Numbered from the stretch's first letter, positions 37,963 through 48,741 are shown. The stretch: DNA of 64,000 nt from Pectobacterium zantedeschiae (GCF_004137795.1 NZ_NWTM01000001.1:682001-746000), one strand, 5' to 3'. Program-made: numbers and translations. Notes: generated by a model from the sequence alone, not told the origin.

Positions 37963-40635
37963 ATGTCATCACACCTTCGCGACACTTGTCTGGACACACT
38001 GACGGTACGACAACAGATTTATCATTACTACAGCCTGCCGAAGGCGGCGAAAACGCTTGGCAATATCGACAAATTACCGAAGTCACTCAAGGTATTGCTG
38101 GAAAATTTATTGCGTCATCAGGATGGGGACACGGTAGAGCAGGACGATCTTCAGGCAGTGGTGGACTGGTTGAAAACCGGTCACGCCGATCGGGAAATTG
38201 CCTACCGTCCAGCACGCGTTCTGATGCAAGACTTCACTGGTGTGCCAGCGGTGGTTGATTTGGCTGCGATGCGTGCCGCAGTGAAACGACTGGGCGGCGA
38301 TGTTAATAAGGTTAACCCGCTGTCGCCGGTCGATCTGGTTATTGACCACTCGGTTACGGTCGATCACTTCGGCGATCGTCAGGCGCTAGCGGATAACACG
38401 CAGTTGGAAATGGCGCGTAACCGTGAACGTTATGAGTTTTTGCGCTGGGGGCAAAATGCTTTTAGTCACTTCAGCGTTGTGCCGCCGGGAACCGGGATCT
38501 GTCATCAGGTGAATCTGGAGTATCTGGCTAAGGCTATTTGGTACGAAAAGCAGGGCGACAAACAGTTTGCCTACCCCGATACGCTGGTAGGAACCGATTC
38601 GCATACCACCATGATTAACGGTTTGGGCGTGCTCGGCTGGGGCGTTGGTGGAATAGAAGCAGAAGCTGCGATGTTGGGGCAACCTGTTTCAATGCTGATC
38701 CCCGATGTGGTGGGGGTAAAGTTAAGCGGTAAAATGCGAGAAGGGATCACTGCAACCGATCTGGTATTGACGGTAACGCAGATGCTGCGTAAACACGGCG
38801 TGGTCGGCAAGTTTGTGGAATTTTACGGTGATGGTCTGGATTCGTTGCCGCTGGCAGATCGCGCGACCATCGCCAACATGGCACCGGAATATGGTGCAAC
38901 CTGCGGCTTCTTTCCTATCGATCACATCACGCTGGATTACATGCGGTTGACCAACCGCGCGGAAGAACAGATTGCACTGGTGGAAGCCTATAGCAAGCAG
39001 CAGGGATTGTGGCGTAATACCGGCGATGAACCGATATTCACTAGCCAGCTCGCGCTGGATTTGGCAACGGTGGAAACCAGTCTGGCAGGGCCGAAGCGTC
39101 CGCAGGATCGCGTGCCTTTAGCCGGTGTGCCGGAAGCTTTTAAAGCCAGTCGAGAATTGGATGTTAGCTCGGTGAAGAACCGCTCTGACTATGAATCGTT
39201 CACGTTGGAAGGCGAGACGCACCGCTTGCATCAGGGGGCGGTCGTGATCGCGGCGATCACCTCTTGTACGAATACCTCTAACCCTAGCGTACTGATGACT
39301 GCCGGATTACTGGCAAAAAATGCCGTAGAACGTGGTTTGAAAACCAAGCCGTGGGTCAAAACCTCGTTGGCACCGGGCTCACGTGTTGTCACGGATTACT
39401 ATGCTAAAGCGGGATTAACGCCGTATCTCGACACGTTGGGGTTCAACCTGGTGGGTTACGGCTGTACCACCTGTATCGGTAACTCAGGCCCGCTGCCGGA
39501 GGCGATTGAAGCCGCGATAAAAGAAGGTGATTTGACGGTCGGCGCGGTGCTGTCAGGTAACCGTAACTTTGAAGGTCGCATCCATCCACTGGTGAAAACG
39601 AACTGGCTGGCATCACCACCGCTGGTGGTTGCGTATGCGCTGGCGGGGAATATGAACGTCGATCTGACGCAGGAACCGCTGGGTGAAGATCGTGACGGAA
39701 AAGCGGTCTATCTGAAGGACATCTGGCCTTCGACGAAAGCGGTGGCGGATGCGGTATTGAATGTCAGCGCTGGCATGTTCCACAAGCAATATGCTGCGGT
39801 GTTTGAAGGCACGCAGGAGTGGCAAGATATTGAGGTCGACGACAACCCTACCTATCAGTGGCCGGAAGAGTCGACTTATATCCGACAGACGCCTTTCTTT
39901 CTGGATATGGGGAAAGAGCCGGAACCGGTCAAAGATATCCACAAGGCGCGCATTCTGGCGATGTTGGGTGATTCGGTCACAACCGACCATATCTCACCGG
40001 CAGGCAACATCAAGCGTGATAGCCCGGCAGGAAAATATTTACTGGAACGCGGCGTTGAAACCACGGAGTTCAACTCTTATGGTTCACGGCGCGGTAACCA
40101 CGAAGTGATGATGCGCGGAACGTTTGCCAACATCCGTATCCGTAACGAAATGGTGGCAGGTAAAGAGGGCGGCTATACCCGGCACATTCCGTCGCAGAAT
40201 GAGATGACGATCTATGATGCGGCAATGCGCTACAAGGAGGAGGGTGTCCCACTGGCGCTGTTTGCCGGTAAAGAATACGGTTCAGGTTCTAGCCGCGACT
40301 GGGCTGCAAAAGGCCCGCGCTTGCTGGGCGTTCGCGTAGTGATCGCAGAATCGTTCGAGCGTATCCACCGCTCTAACCTGATTGGAATGGGGATTCTGCC
40401 GCTGGAATTTCCCGAAGGTGTGACGCGTAAAACGCTGCAATTAGCCGGTGATGAGCAGATTTCGATTACGGGACTAAATCAACTGACACCGGGTGCTACG
40501 GTTGAGGTAACCATCACGGATGCTGGTGGTGATACGCAAACGATCGCCACCCGTTGCCGCATCGACACCCGTAATGAACTGACCTATTACCAGAACGACG
40601 GTATCTTGCATTACGTTATCCGCAATATGTTGTAA
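37963..40635 (+). CDS. acnA: Aconitate hydratase A
   Basis: The 890-residue TCA-cycle enzyme interconverts citrate and isocitrate; in enterobacteria AcnA is the stress/stationary-phase form. Iron-sulfur ligands are in [12 protein letters not shown] and [14 protein letters not shown]. The C-terminal swivel domain contains [16 protein letters not shown] and the active-site arginine region [14 protein letters not shown]. Start ATG 37963 (MSSHLRDTC) has an excellent GGGAGGAAG; four further codons upstream are rejected. It is followed by a terminator. In E. coli cysB precedes acnA; here the symporter does. Confidence 0.98.
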   Translation: MSSHLRDTCLDTLTVRQQIYHYYSLPKAAKTLGNIDKLPKSLKVLLENLLRHQDGDTVEQDDLQAVVDWLKTGHADREIAYRPARVLMQDFTGVPAVVDLAAMRAAVKRLGGDVNKVNPLSPVDLVIDHSVTVDHFGDRQALADNTQLEMARNRERYEFLRWGQNAFSHFSVVPPGTGICHQVNLEYLAKAIWYEKQGDKQFAYPDTLVGTDSHTTMINGLGVLGWGVGGIEAEAAMLGQPVSMLIPDVVGVKLSGKMREGITATDLVLTVTQMLRKHGVVGKFVEFYGDGLDSLPLADRATIANMAPEYGATCGFFPIDHITLDYMRLTNRAEEQIALVEAYSKQQGLWRNTGDEPIFTSQLALDLATVETSLAGPKRPQDRVPLAGVPEAFKASRELDVSSVKNRSDYESFTLEGETHRLHQGAVVIAAITSCTNTSNPSVLMTAGLLAKNAVERGLKTKPWVKTSLAPGSRVVTDYYAKAGLTPYLDTLGFNLVGYGCTTCIGNSGPLPEAIEAAIKEGDLTVGAVLSGNRNFEGRIHPLVKTNWLASPPLVVAYALAGNMNVDLTQEPLGEDRDGKAVYLKDIWPSTKAVADAVLNVSAGMFHKQYAAVFEGTQEWQDIEVDDNPTYQWPEESTYIRQTPFFLDMGKEPEPVKDIHKARILAMLGDSVTTDHISPAGNIKRDSPAGKYLLERGVETTEFNSYGSRRGNHEVMMRGTFANIRIRNEMVAGKEGGYTRHIPSQNEMTIYDAAMRYKEEGVPLALFAGKEYGSGSSRDWAAKGPRLLGVRVVIAESFERIHRSNLIGMGILPLEFPEGVTRKTLQLAGDEQISITGLNQLTPGATVEVTITDAGGDTQTIATRCRIDTRNELTYYQNDGILHYVIRNML

Positions 40636-40657
40636 CGTAATCTTCGCTTGCCCCCCA

Positions 40658-40695
40658 CGCTGGTGCACTTTGCCGTTGCACCAGCGCACTTTTTC
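40658..40695 (+). terminator. Terminator after acnA
   Basis: A 10-bp perfect stem CGCTGGTGCA (40658-40667) / TGCACCAGCG (40677-40686) is followed by CACTTTTT. Confidence 0.8.
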
Positions 40696-40840
40696 CCACA
40701 TGAAACTCTCGTATCCTCCGGCAAATTGTGGTTATGTTGTATTGACGCTAACTACATGGGTAATAAGTAAAAATTATTGCCGAGTCATGCCCTGACAACA
40801 ACACCGTTTGAAGAATGACGGGGCTATAACAGGAGGTTAT

Positions 40841-42475
40841 ATGAATGATGTAATCAAAAAACGTTTTAAACACTCACTACTACTTCTTACGCTATGTGCG
40901 ACGGGAGCGATGACATCGGTTTTTGCGGCACAGGTTCCTGCTGGCACGGCACTGGCGGAGAAACAAGAGTTGGTGCGAGGCAATGGTTCAGAGCCTGCAT
41001 CGTTGGATCCGCATAAGGTAGAAAGCGATGTAGAAGGCCATATTATTAATGACTTCTTCGATAATCTGGTGCGCGTGGGGGATGATGGCATTATCCAGCC
41101 GCGGCTGGCCGAACGCTGGGATAATAAAGACAACACGGTGTGGACATTCCACCTGCGACCTGATGCTAAATGGTCCGATGGTTCACCGATTACTGCGGAT
41201 GATGTGGTTTACAGTTGGAGACGTCTTGGCGATCCTAAAACATTATCGCCTTACGGCAGCTACGTCGCCAGTATGTACGTGAAGAATGCGGCGGATATTA
41301 TGGCGGGCAAAAAGGCGCCCGATACGCTGGGTATAAAGGCGCTGGATAGCCATACGGTTGAAGTTACGCTGGAACACCCACTTTCCTATTTCCTGGAAAT
41401 GTCGGCTTATCATGTTCTGGTGCCATTGCCGAAAGCCGTCATTGAAAAGCACCCAGAAAATTGGACGCAGGTTGGGAATTTCGTCAGCAGCGGCCCTTAT
41501 ACGCTGAGCGAATGGGTGGTTAACGAACGCATTGTTGGCAAGCGCAATAGCCAGTATTGGGATGATGCGCATACTGTGATTAACAAAGTTACGTATCTGC
41601 CGATCAGCTCACAGGCCGCGGAATTAAATCGTTATAAATCGGGTGAAATTGATATTACGGGGCTTTTATCACCGGTTCAGTTTGCATCACTGAAAAAAGA
41701 ATACCCGCAGGAAGTGAAGGTGGCACCGCAGATCGGTACCTACTTTTATCGCTTCAATACGAAAAAGGCCCCTTTTGACGATCCTCGTGTTCGTCGCGCG
41801 CTGGACCTCAGCTTAGATAAAGATATCATCGCAAATAATGTGTTGGGGATGGGACAGACGCCTGCTTACAGTTTGATTCCTAAAAATATCGGGGGTTTCC
41901 AACGTAAGGATCCTGAATGGGCAAGCTGGACACAGCAACAGCGCAATGATGAAGCGAAAAAACTGTTGAAAGAGGCCGGATTTGATAAAGAACATCCGCT
42001 GAAATTCAACCTGCTTTACAACACCTCTGAATCACATTTACGTGTGGCGATCGCCGCGAGTTCAATGTGGAAGAAAAATCTTGGTTCAGAAGTGACGCTG
42101 CAAAACCAGGAATGGAAAACCATGCTGGATACCGTACGTACGGGGAATTTTGAAGTGGTCAGACAATCTTGGACAGGGGATTACAACGAAGCCAGTACGT
42201 TCCTGAATACGTTGGAAACCAATGACAGTAACAACAACGGTAAATTCAGTAATGCACAGTATGATGCGTTGCTGAAAAAGGCGCTGACGGTCAAGGATAA
42301 GCAAGAGAAAGAGGCTATTTATCAACAGGCTTCGGATATTTTAGATAACAATATTCCATTATTGCCCATCTACTACTATGTTCAGCCGCAGATGGTTAAG
42401 ACGTATATCGGTGGTTTTTCGCCCAATGTTCGCGGCGATTATTACACACAAGATATGTACATCCTCAAACACTAG
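40841..42475 (+). CDS. Solitary OppA/MppA-like periplasmic peptide-binding protein
   Basis: From ATG 40841 (AGGAGG upstream) this is a 544-residue exported protein. Its signal peptide of about 33 residues ends near TSVFAAQ. The family-5 binding fold is clear: AEKQELVRGNGSEPASLDPHKV, WTFHLRPDAKWSDG, NLLYNTSESHLRVAIAASSMWKKNLG and ILKH at the end, as in OppA and MppA. No opp permease or ATPase genes are adjacent. It probably works with a distant Opp transporter, feeding oligopeptides or murein peptides (the MppA role). Whether OppA or MppA cannot be decided by eye. Confidence 0.9.
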   Translation: MNDVIKKRFKHSLLLLTLCATGAMTSVFAAQVPAGTALAEKQELVRGNGSEPASLDPHKVESDVEGHIINDFFDNLVRVGDDGIIQPRLAERWDNKDNTVWTFHLRPDAKWSDGSPITADDVVYSWRRLGDPKTLSPYGSYVASMYVKNAADIMAGKKAPDTLGIKALDSHTVEVTLEHPLSYFLEMSAYHVLVPLPKAVIEKHPENWTQVGNFVSSGPYTLSEWVVNERIVGKRNSQYWDDAHTVINKVTYLPISSQAAELNRYKSGEIDITGLLSPVQFASLKKEYPQEVKVAPQIGTYFYRFNTKKAPFDDPRVRRALDLSLDKDIIANNVLGMGQTPAYSLIPKNIGGFQRKDPEWASWTQQQRNDEAKKLLKEAGFDKEHPLKFNLLYNTSESHLRVAIAASSMWKKNLGSEVTLQNQEWKTMLDTVRTGNFEVVRQSWTGDYNEASTFLNTLETNDSNNNGKFSNAQYDALLKKALTVKDKQEKEAIYQQASDILDNNIPLLPIYYYVQPQMVKTYIGGFSPNVRGDYYTQDMYILKH

Positions 42476-42487
42476 TCTAAAAAGAAA

Positions 42488-42510
42488 ACAGCCGGTGAAA
42501 AACCGGCTGT
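42488..42510 (-). terminator. Terminator serving ribA (and the OppA-like gene)
   Basis: Perfect 9-bp stem ACAGCCGGT (42488-42496) / ACCGGCTGT (42502-42510). On the minus strand it is followed by TTTTCTTTTT, making a good intrinsic terminator for ribA. Confidence 0.8.
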
Positions 42511-42547
42511 AGGCATTGAAGGAAACGTGCCCAGAACAATGGGCGCG

Positions 42548-43141
42548 TTATTTCATGTCCAGCATGTGCCCCATTTTGGCGGCTTTGGTTGCCAGATAGT
42601 TCTCATTCTTTGGGTTACGCCCGACGATTAATGGCACACGTTCGACGATATTGATGCCTGCTTCGTTGAGTATTTTCACTTTCTGCGGATTATTGGTCAG
42701 TAGGCGAACTTCATCGACACCTAGCAACTTGAACATGTCAGCGCACAGCGTGAAATCGCGCTCATCGGCGGCGAACCCAAGCTGATGATTCGCTTCCACC
42801 GTATCGGCCCCCAGATCCTGCAACGCATAGGCGCGGATTTTATTGAGCAGCCCGATATTACGGCCTTCCTGACGATGGTATAGCAGCACGCCACGACCTT
42901 CTTCGGCGATGTGGCCCAATGCGGCCTCAAGCTGGAAACCACAGTCACAGCGCAGACTAAACAGGGCATCCCCTGTCAGGCACTCGGAATGCACACGGGC
43001 AAGTACGGGAACTGAACCGGAAATATCACCATAGACCAGAGCAAGGTGATCGTGACCTGTGGCGATCTCTTCAAAACCCACCATTAGAAAATCGCCCCAC
43101 GGAGTGGGTAACTTGGCTTCCGCCACCCGTTTTAGCTGCAT
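42548..43141 (-). CDS. ribA: GTP cyclohydrolase II
   Basis: The 197-residue zinc enzyme performs the first step of riboflavin synthesis, opening GTP to a diaminopyrimidine. The start at 43141 ([20 protein letters not shown]) matches E. coli exactly; a longer frame to 43168 is not used. Zinc cysteines are in [23 protein letters not shown]-binding stretches include [15 protein letters not shown] and LTNNPQKV. The gene is convergent with the OppA-like gene and divergent from pgpB, as in E. coli for the pgpB side. Confidence 0.98.
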   Translation of the reverse strand: MQLKRVAEAKLPTPWGDFLMVGFEEIATGHDHLALVYGDISGSVPVLARVHSECLTGDALFSLRCDCGFQLEAALGHIAEEGRGVLLYHRQEGRNIGLLNKIRAYALQDLGADTVEANHQLGFAADERDFTLCADMFKLLGVDEVRLLTNNPQKVKILNEAGINIVERVPLIVGRNPKNENYLATKAAKMGHMLDMK

Positions 43142-43400
43142 ACTTTTCTCCAAAAAAGCTGTGTCCAAAAAAAGTGCTGAGGCGAATCCTACTGCGACCT
43201 ATCGCGCTTGACCAGCAAAAAAGCCTGTCTAAGAACGTCACAAAAATTGAATTACAACGTGACCTGACCGCGATGTGGTTTCAGATTCGTTGACAGAACT
43301 GAGCGCTATTTTACGCCATACTGACAGTTCATGTCGGATTTTCTGATAGAATTGTGAAAGTTTTGTTGCAAAGCATCATGCTGAATTATGGGAAGAAACT

Positions 43401-44177
43401 ATGTACGAAATTGCCAAACGAACAACCATTGGTGCTGCGTTATTACTGATTATGCCAATGATTATCTGGATGAGCGGCTGGCAGTGGCTACCGGAGTATG
43501 ACGGACTCTGGTTGCGCGTACTCTTTTGGATCACCGAGACGGTGACGTCGCCATGGGGCATCCTGACCAGCATTGTGTTAAGTATCTGGTTTCTCTGGTG
43601 TCTGCGTTTTCGCCTGAAGCCAGCGCTCGGTCTGTTGGTCATTATGGCGATTACGGTGCTGATTGGGCAGGGCATCAAATCAGCGATTAAAGAGTGGGTA
43701 CAGGAATCACGCCCCTATGTCGTCTGGCTGGAGAAAAATCATCAGGTGGACGATAGCTATTTCTACTCGCTGCCGCGCACAGCGCGTTCGGAACTGGTGA
43801 AAACACAATTGCAGGATCAAACGCAGATTCCACAGTGGCTACGTAACCACTGGCAATTTGAAACTGGATTCGCTTTTCCTTCAGGGCACACGATGTTTGC
43901 CGCAACCTGGGCGCTGCTTGGTGTTGGTCTACTGTGGGCACGTCGGCATTATAAAACGGTGGTGATCCTGATGCTCTGGGCCAACGGTGTCATGGGCAGC
44001 CGTCTGGTGCTCGGCATGCATTGGCCACAGGATCTGGTAGTGGCGACGTTAATTAGTTGGCTGCTGGTCGTTGTCGCCAGTTGGCTGGCACAACGCTGGT
44101 GCGGCCCGTTATCGCTCCAGCATGAAGAGATTAAAGAACAAGCGGAAGAGGATGCCGCCGAGAATAGATCCTCGTAG
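43401..44177 (+). CDS. pgpB: Phosphatidylglycerophosphatase B / undecaprenyl-diphosphate phosphatase
   Basis: A 258-residue membrane phosphatase of the PAP2 family with about six hydrophobic helices. The three catalytic motifs are KEWVQESRPY, PSGHTMFA and SRLVLGMHWPQD. It dephosphorylates phosphatidylglycerophosphate and undecaprenyl diphosphate on the periplasmic side. Length is near E. coli PgpB (254). The C-terminal 25 residues are acidic and soluble. A terminator follows. Confidence 0.95.
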   Translation: MYEIAKRTTIGAALLLIMPMIIWMSGWQWLPEYDGLWLRVLFWITETVTSPWGILTSIVLSIWFLWCLRFRLKPALGLLVIMAITVLIGQGIKSAIKEWVQESRPYVVWLEKNHQVDDSYFYSLPRTARSELVKTQLQDQTQIPQWLRNHWQFETGFAFPSGHTMFAATWALLGVGLLWARRHYKTVVILMLWANGVMGSRLVLGMHWPQDLVVATLISWLLVVVASWLAQRWCGPLSLQHEEIKEQAEEDAAENRSS

Positions 44178-44228
44178 CGTTTTTATCGTGAGTTATCTCC
44201 AGTAGTGCTTTTGTTGATTGAGTTTTTG

Positions 44229-44255
44229 CGGATGGCGAGAGTCATCCGTTTTTTT
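44229..44255 (+). terminator. Intrinsic terminator after pgpB
   Basis: Stem CGGATG (44229-44234) / CATCCG (44243-44248) with an 8-nt loop, followed by seven T. Confidence 0.8.
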
Positions 44256-44587
44256 ATCTTACTGAGCTCGCCTCGTTCTTGTCTTTTCCCACAGTTCCTA
44301 TCTAACCGCGCGAAATATGAACAATATTGGTCGGTGTAGCACGGCTAGTCAGGCACGGAGTAAGGATAAAACATCTCGTGTCTGTCGTCACACCTTCGGG
44401 GGGTTGAATTACGCTGATTTTGACCACACCTTCTTTTTTATTCAGCATAGAATAAATAACAGGCGTAGACGGCAGTGGAGTGTGGTTCTGGATTTCCCTG
44501 CCTGCGCTGGACATGGTAATTTAATGGGGTTTGTCGCCAAAATTTGGCATAATTCATCCGGTTAATGGATATCACAGGAAGGACAAT
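44256..44587. other. Upstream region of lapAB
   Basis: About 330 bp with no supported gene. It should contain the lapAB promoter. In E. coli lapAB has heat-shock control, but no clear sigma-32 promoter was identified by eye. Confidence 0.4.
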
Positions 44588-44893
44588 GTGAAATATTTGC
44601 TGATTTTTTTACTCGTGCTGGCGATATTCATCATTTCTGTCACACTGGGTGCGCACAACGATCAAGTTGTGACATTTAACTACTTGCTGGCACAGGGGGA
44701 TTATCGTATTTCCACTCTGCTCGCCACGCTGTTTGCCTTGGGTTTTGTCCTCGGCTGGGTTATCTGTGGTCTGTTTTATCTGCGTCAGCGCATTGCGCTT
44801 GGCCGTGCACAACGTAAAATCAAGCGTCTGGAACAACAGCTTTCTACCTCCACCGAGGAGAATGTGGCGCCAGTGCAGACGGTCACCCACTAA
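44588..44893 (+). CDS. lapA: Lipopolysaccharide assembly protein A
   Basis: From GTG 44588 this is a 101-residue inner-membrane protein beginning VKYLLIFLLVLAIFIISVTL, with two transmembrane helices and a coiled C-terminal tail around RAQRKIKRLEQQL. It matches E. coli LapA (YciS) almost throughout. The extension to the ATG at 44531 lacks similarity. It is 12 bp upstream of lapB; the pair regulates LpxC stability and LPS assembly. Confidence 0.94.
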   Translation: MKYLLIFLLVLAIFIISVTLGAHNDQVVTFNYLLAQGDYRISTLLATLFALGFVLGWVICGLFYLRQRIALGRAQRKIKRLEQQLSTSTEENVAPVQTVTH

Positions 44894-44905
44894 GGAATTC
44901 TCTCT

Positions 44906-46075
44906 ATGTTAGAACTGCTGTTTCTGTTGCTGCCCGTGGCCGCCGCGTACGGCTGGTACATGGGTCGCAGAAGTGCGCAGCAGGACAAAGAGCAGGAATC
45001 CAACCGCTTGTCCCGTGAGTATGTCACCGGGGTGAACTTCCTGTTGTCTAACCAGCAAGATAAGGCGGTGGAGCTGTTCCTCGACATGCTCAAGGATGAC
45101 AGCAACACCTTTGAAGCCCACCTTACGCTCGGTAACCTGTTTCGCTCGCGTGGCGAAGTTGACCGGGCAATTCGCATCCATCAGGCGCTAACCGAAAGCG
45201 CATCGTTAACCTTCGAACAACGTCTGCTTGCGGTGCAACAGCTGGGTCGTGACTACATGGCTGCGGGGTTGTATGACCGCGCCGAAGAAAGTTTCAACCA
45301 GTTGGTGGATGAAGAAGATTTCCGACGCAGCGCCTTGCAGCAGCTCTTGCAGATTTATCAGGCGACCAGTGACTGGCCAGCGGCAATTGATGTCGCAGAA
45401 AAGCTGGTCAAGATGGGAAAAGATCAGCTCCGCGTGGATATCGCCCATTTTTATTGCGAATTAGCGCTGCTGGCGATGGGCAGTGACGATCTGGATAAAG
45501 CATTAACGCTCCTGAAGAAAGGCGCGGCAGCGGATAATCAGTGCGCACGCGCGTCTATCATGATGGGGCGCATCTACATGGCGCAGCAGGATTATTCACG
45601 TGCCGTGGAGGCGCTGCGACAGGTTCTCGATCAGGATAAAGAACTGGTCAGTGAAACGCTGCCCATGCTCCAGGAGTGCTATCAGCATTTAGATAAGCCC
45701 TTGGATTGGGCGAATTTTCTCAAACGCTGCGTAGAAGAAAATACCGGTGCGACGGCGGAATTGATGCTGGCCGACATCCTCGAAAGAGAAGAGGGTGCAG
45801 AGGTTGCACAGGCTTATATTAACCGTCAGCTTCAACGTCACCCGACAATGCGCGTGTTCCATCGCCTGATGGATTTTCACCTGCATGAAGCGGAAGACGG
45901 ACGAACAAAAGAAAATCTTCAAGGGTTGCGCGATATGGTGGGCGAACAGATTCGCACCAAACCCCGCTACAGTTGCCGCAAATGTGGCTTCACTTCGCAA
46001 TCACTTTATTGGCAATGTCCTTCCTGCCGTACCTGGGCCAGCGTGAAGCCGATCCGTGGATTAGACGGGCAATAG
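44906..46075 (+). CDS. lapB: Lipopolysaccharide assembly protein B (TPR protein)
   Basis: A 389-residue protein with an N-terminal membrane anchor (residues 1-20), several tetratricopeptide repeats (for example AHLTLGNLFRSRGEVDRAIR, then ALRQVLDQDKEL), and a C-terminal rubredoxin-like metal site CRKCGF...CPSC. It promotes FtsH-dependent degradation of LpxC and so sets LPS level. Length equals E. coli LapB (YciM, 389). It is co-transcribed with lapA. Confidence 0.97.
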   Translation: MLELLFLLLPVAAAYGWYMGRRSAQQDKEQESNRLSREYVTGVNFLLSNQQDKAVELFLDMLKDDSNTFEAHLTLGNLFRSRGEVDRAIRIHQALTESASLTFEQRLLAVQQLGRDYMAAGLYDRAEESFNQLVDEEDFRRSALQQLLQIYQATSDWPAAIDVAEKLVKMGKDQLRVDIAHFYCELALLAMGSDDLDKALTLLKKGAAADNQCARASIMMGRIYMAQQDYSRAVEALRQVLDQDKELVSETLPMLQECYQHLDKPLDWANFLKRCVEENTGATAELMLADILEREEGAEVAQAYINRQLQRHPTMRVFHRLMDFHLHEAEDGRTKENLQGLRDMVGEQIRTKPRYSCRKCGFTSQSLYWQCPSCRTWASVKPIRGLDGQ

Positions 46076-46257
46076 CTTTCGCAATATCGCGTGGTTATTC
46101 TTTACTGTATTTTAGTTACAACATACTAAAGGGCTGTGCATCTTTTCCGTTTCAGTAAGCTTCTTTAACCGCATTGCTCTTCAGGTGGCTGGGATTTCTG
46201 GGGCGAGGGATGTAGAATGCGGCGGGAATTTTGGCTTCGCAATAAACTGGGTGACGA

Positions 46258-47001
46258 ATGAAAAACGAGAATCTACAGCAAAAAAATCAAACGGTATCAT
46301 CCCCGATTGTTGTCGCGTTGGACTACGCCAGTCAGGATGCGGCGTTGTCGTTTGTTGACCGTATCGATCCGCAGGATTGCCATTTGAAGGTAGGCAAAGA
46401 GATGTTTACCTTGTTTGGTCCACAGTTCGTGCAGACGTTACAACAGCGCGGTTTTGATGTGTTTCTCGATCTGAAATTCCACGATATCCCAAACACCGTT
46501 GCGCATGCCGTGGCGGCAGCTGCCGACCTTGGCGTGTGGATGGTGAATGTCCACGCCAGTGGCGGTTCTCGCATGATGGCAGCGGCGAAAGAAGCGCTGG
46601 TGCCGTTTGGTAAAGATGCACCGCTGCTGATTGCCGTGACCGTGTTAACCAGCATGGACGAAGAAGATCTACGCGGTCTTGGCATTACCGTTAGTCCGGC
46701 AGAACAGGCGGAAAGATTGGCTGTGCTAACGCATAACAGCGGGTTGGATGGCGTAGTGTGTTCCGCACATGAAGCGCAGCGGTTGAAGCAGGTATGCGGT
46801 CAGGCATTTAAGCTGGTCACACCGGGAATTCGCCCCGCAGGCAGTGATGTTGGCGATCAGCGCCGCATCATGACGCCGATTCAGGCACAGCAGGCGGGAG
46901 TGGATTACATGGTAATTGGACGTCCGATCACCCAATCGTCTGATCCGGCTCAGACGCTGCGTGATATTCGCGCTTCACTGTTAAATGGCCCAGCATCATG
47001 A
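46258..47001 (+). CDS. pyrF: Orotidine 5'-phosphate decarboxylase
   Basis: The 247-residue barrel enzyme makes UMP from OMP in pyrimidine synthesis. Catalytic Lys/Asp are in [11 protein letters not shown], and the phosphate-binding region is [21 protein letters not shown] with VIGRPITQ. Length matches E. coli PyrF. The stop overlaps the ATG of yciH by four bases. Confidence 0.97.
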   Translation: MKNENLQQKNQTVSSPIVVALDYASQDAALSFVDRIDPQDCHLKVGKEMFTLFGPQFVQTLQQRGFDVFLDLKFHDIPNTVAHAVAAAADLGVWMVNVHASGGSRMMAAAKEALVPFGKDAPLLIAVTVLTSMDEEDLRGLGITVSPAEQAERLAVLTHNSGLDGVVCSAHEAQRLKQVCGQAFKLVTPGIRPAGSDVGDQRRIMTPIQAQQAGVDYMVIGRPITQSSDPAQTLRDIRASLLNGPAS

Positions 47002-47327
47002 ATCATGATAAGAACAGCCAACTGGTTTACTCTACAGAAACCGGGCGCATTACGCCGGAAGAAGAAAAGGTCATTCGTCCGAAAGGTGATGGCATCGTGC
47101 GCATCCAGCGCCAGACAAGCGGACGCAAAGGGAAGGGCGTATGTCTGATTAGCGGTCTCGATCTTGACGATGTCGCGTTGGATAAGCTGGCTGCTGAATT
47201 GAAGAAAAAGTGCGGCTGCGGCGGATCGGTGAAAGACGGCGTGATTGAAATCCAGGGAGACAAACGCGACCTGCTAAAACAACTTCTGGAAGCAAAAGGA
47301 ATGAAGGTTAAGCTGGCTGGCGGCTAA
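46998..47327 (+). CDS. yciH: SUI1/eIF1-like translation factor YciH
   Basis: A 109-residue protein with the eIF1/SUI1 fold: [23 protein letters not shown] and [22 protein letters not shown]. It is overlapped with pyrF by ATGA, so probably translationally coupled. Bacterial YciH is thought to influence start-codon selection or a stress response. Order pyrF-yciH-osmB is as in E. coli. Confidence 0.95.
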   Translation: MNHDKNSQLVYSTETGRITPEEEKVIRPKGDGIVRIQRQTSGRKGKGVCLISGLDLDDVALDKLAAELKKKCGCGGSVKDGVIEIQGDKRDLLKQLLEAKGMKVKLAGG

Positions 47328-47339
47328 GCATGATAGCGA

Positions 47340-47449
47340 TACGCTAAATCGTTCAAACGCTGCTCGCAGCAGCCCTAACGGGGCAAGGCTCTCGTGAGTG
47401 TGTCGAGTAACGTTGCTAACGTACATGCAGTTTGAAGTCTGACAAGTAT
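47340..47449. repeat. Degenerate ERIC-type repeat, copy g
   Basis: One end reads TACGCTAAATCGTTCAAACG and the other GCAGTTTGAAGTCTGACAAG, degraded versions of the shared inverted ends, in the orientation opposite to copies a-e. The interior is diverged. It lies between yciH and osmB. Confidence 0.5.
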
Positions 47450-47452
47450 AAA

Positions 47453-47484
47453 AGCAGCAGGCTTACTCCCGTTAACCTGCTGCT
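47453..47484 (-). terminator. Terminator after osmB
   Basis: Perfect 9-bp stem AGCAGCAGG (47453-47461) / CCTGCTGCT (47476-47484). On the minus strand TTTATA follows. Confidence 0.65.
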
Positions 47485-47493
47485 ATAAATTTG

Positions 47494-47709
47494 TTATTTA
47501 TCGACCTGACGGCCAATCAGCCCGCCGATAGCGGCACCGCCGAGTGTGCCTAATGTTCCGCCATCCGTTAAGATAGCTCCACCTACCGCCCCCGCACCGG
47601 CGCCAATGGCAGTATTGCGGTCACGTTTTGACATGTTTGAACAGCCAGCAAGCGTAACAGCAAGCGTTATTGCCAGAGCGGCCGCTGCAACGCGTTTGTT
47701 TAATTTCAT
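47494..47709 (-). CDS. osmB: Osmotically inducible lipoprotein OsmB
   Basis: A 71-residue lipoprotein with lipobox LAGC (Cys23) and glycine-zipper AIGAGAGAVGGAILTDGG plus GTLGGAAIGGLIGRQ. It matches E. coli OsmB in size and position near yciH. It is an outer-membrane-associated protein induced by osmotic and stationary-phase stress. RpoS control is expected from E. coli, not shown here. Confidence 0.93.
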   Translation of the reverse strand: MKLNKRVAAAALAITLAVTLAGCSNMSKRDRNTAIGAGAGAVGGAILTDGGTLGTLGGAAIGGLIGRQVDK

Positions 47710-48045
47710 TTTCTTCCCCTTTCTGCTTTTGGTCTCACGTTTCTTGTGAGGAAAATATCGAACAAAGTGCTTTATACGGTATTAAATAAAGAAACCGAGC
47801 CCTTTACCGCGTGATGACAAGTATAATCCTCGGGAAAAACTGCAACAGGTAAAAACTCTTAATTCCCCTACGTTACCTTAACGATAGCAATAATTGATAA
47901 ATTTGGCTGTTTTTTGCACAATTCTGTGGTGTGTCTCTTTCTTTTTCCTACAGCAGAACACCGCTAGGTCTTTAGCTATTTAGCCCATAGCGACGAGCTC
48001 ACCAGGCCGCGAGAATGGTGTTATCGCGCCGATGGGAGGCTGATT
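47710..48045. other. osmB-araD divergent intergenic region
   Basis: A 336-bp AT-rich region with promoters for two divergent genes. No small gene or RNA is supported and I identified no AraC half-sites with confidence. Confidence 0.4.
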
Positions 48046-48741
48046 ATGTTAGAAACGCTGAAAAAACAGGTCTTGGACGCCAATCTGGCCTTGCCGCAGC
48101 ACAATCTGGTGACGTTTACCTGGGGAAATGTCAGTGCAGTAGATCGACAACGCGGTCTGATGGTGATCAAACCTTCCGGCGTGGAGTATTCGTCCATGAC
48201 GCTGGAGGATATGGTTGTCGTTGAGTTAGAAAGCGGAAAAGTCGTGGAGGGGACGAAGAAGCCGTCGTCAGATACCGATACTCACCGGGTATTGTATCTG
48301 GAATTTGCTGATATCGGCGGTATTGTGCATACCCATTCCCGTCATGCAACGATCTGGGCGCAGGCTGGTAAAGATATCCCCGCTTGGGGAACGACACACG
48401 CGGATTACTTTTATGGCCCCATTCCCTGTACTCGCCTGATGACGGATGAGGAAATCAATGGCCGCTATGAGTGGGATACGGGAACGGTGATCGTCGAAAC
48501 GTTCCGCCAGCGCGGAATTTCTCCGGTAGATGTCCCTGCCGTATTGGTTAATTCGCATGGCCCCTTTGCGTGGGGAAAAGATGCAAATAACGCAGTGCAC
48601 AATGCCGTTGTTCTGGAAGAACTTGCCTACATGGGGATTTTCTCTCGGCAGTTAACGCCTCAGTTGGGTGAGATGCAGCAAACGCTGTTGGATAAACACT
48701 ATTTGCGCAAACACGGTAAGAATGCGTATTACGGGCAGTAA
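48046..48741 (+). CDS. araD: L-ribulose-5-phosphate 4-epimerase
   Basis: A 231-residue class II aldolase-like zinc epimerase linking L-arabinose breakdown to the pentose phosphate pathway. It follows E. coli AraD residue by residue: [39 protein letters not shown] (zinc histidines), [22 protein letters not shown] and the shared end AYYGQ. Length is identical. araA, araB and araC are not adjacent, so the gene is a solitary arm of the arabinose pathway. UlaF/SgbE paralogues are less likely given the identity pattern. Confidence 0.92.
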   Translation: MLETLKKQVLDANLALPQHNLVTFTWGNVSAVDRQRGLMVIKPSGVEYSSMTLEDMVVVELESGKVVEGTKKPSSDTDTHRVLYLEFADIGGIVHTHSRHATIWAQAGKDIPAWGTTHADYFYGPIPCTRLMTDEEINGRYEWDTGTVIVETFRQRGISPVDVPAVLVNSHGPFAWGKDANNAVHNAVVLEELAYMGIFSRQLTPQLGEMQQTLLDKHYLRKHGKNAYYGQ

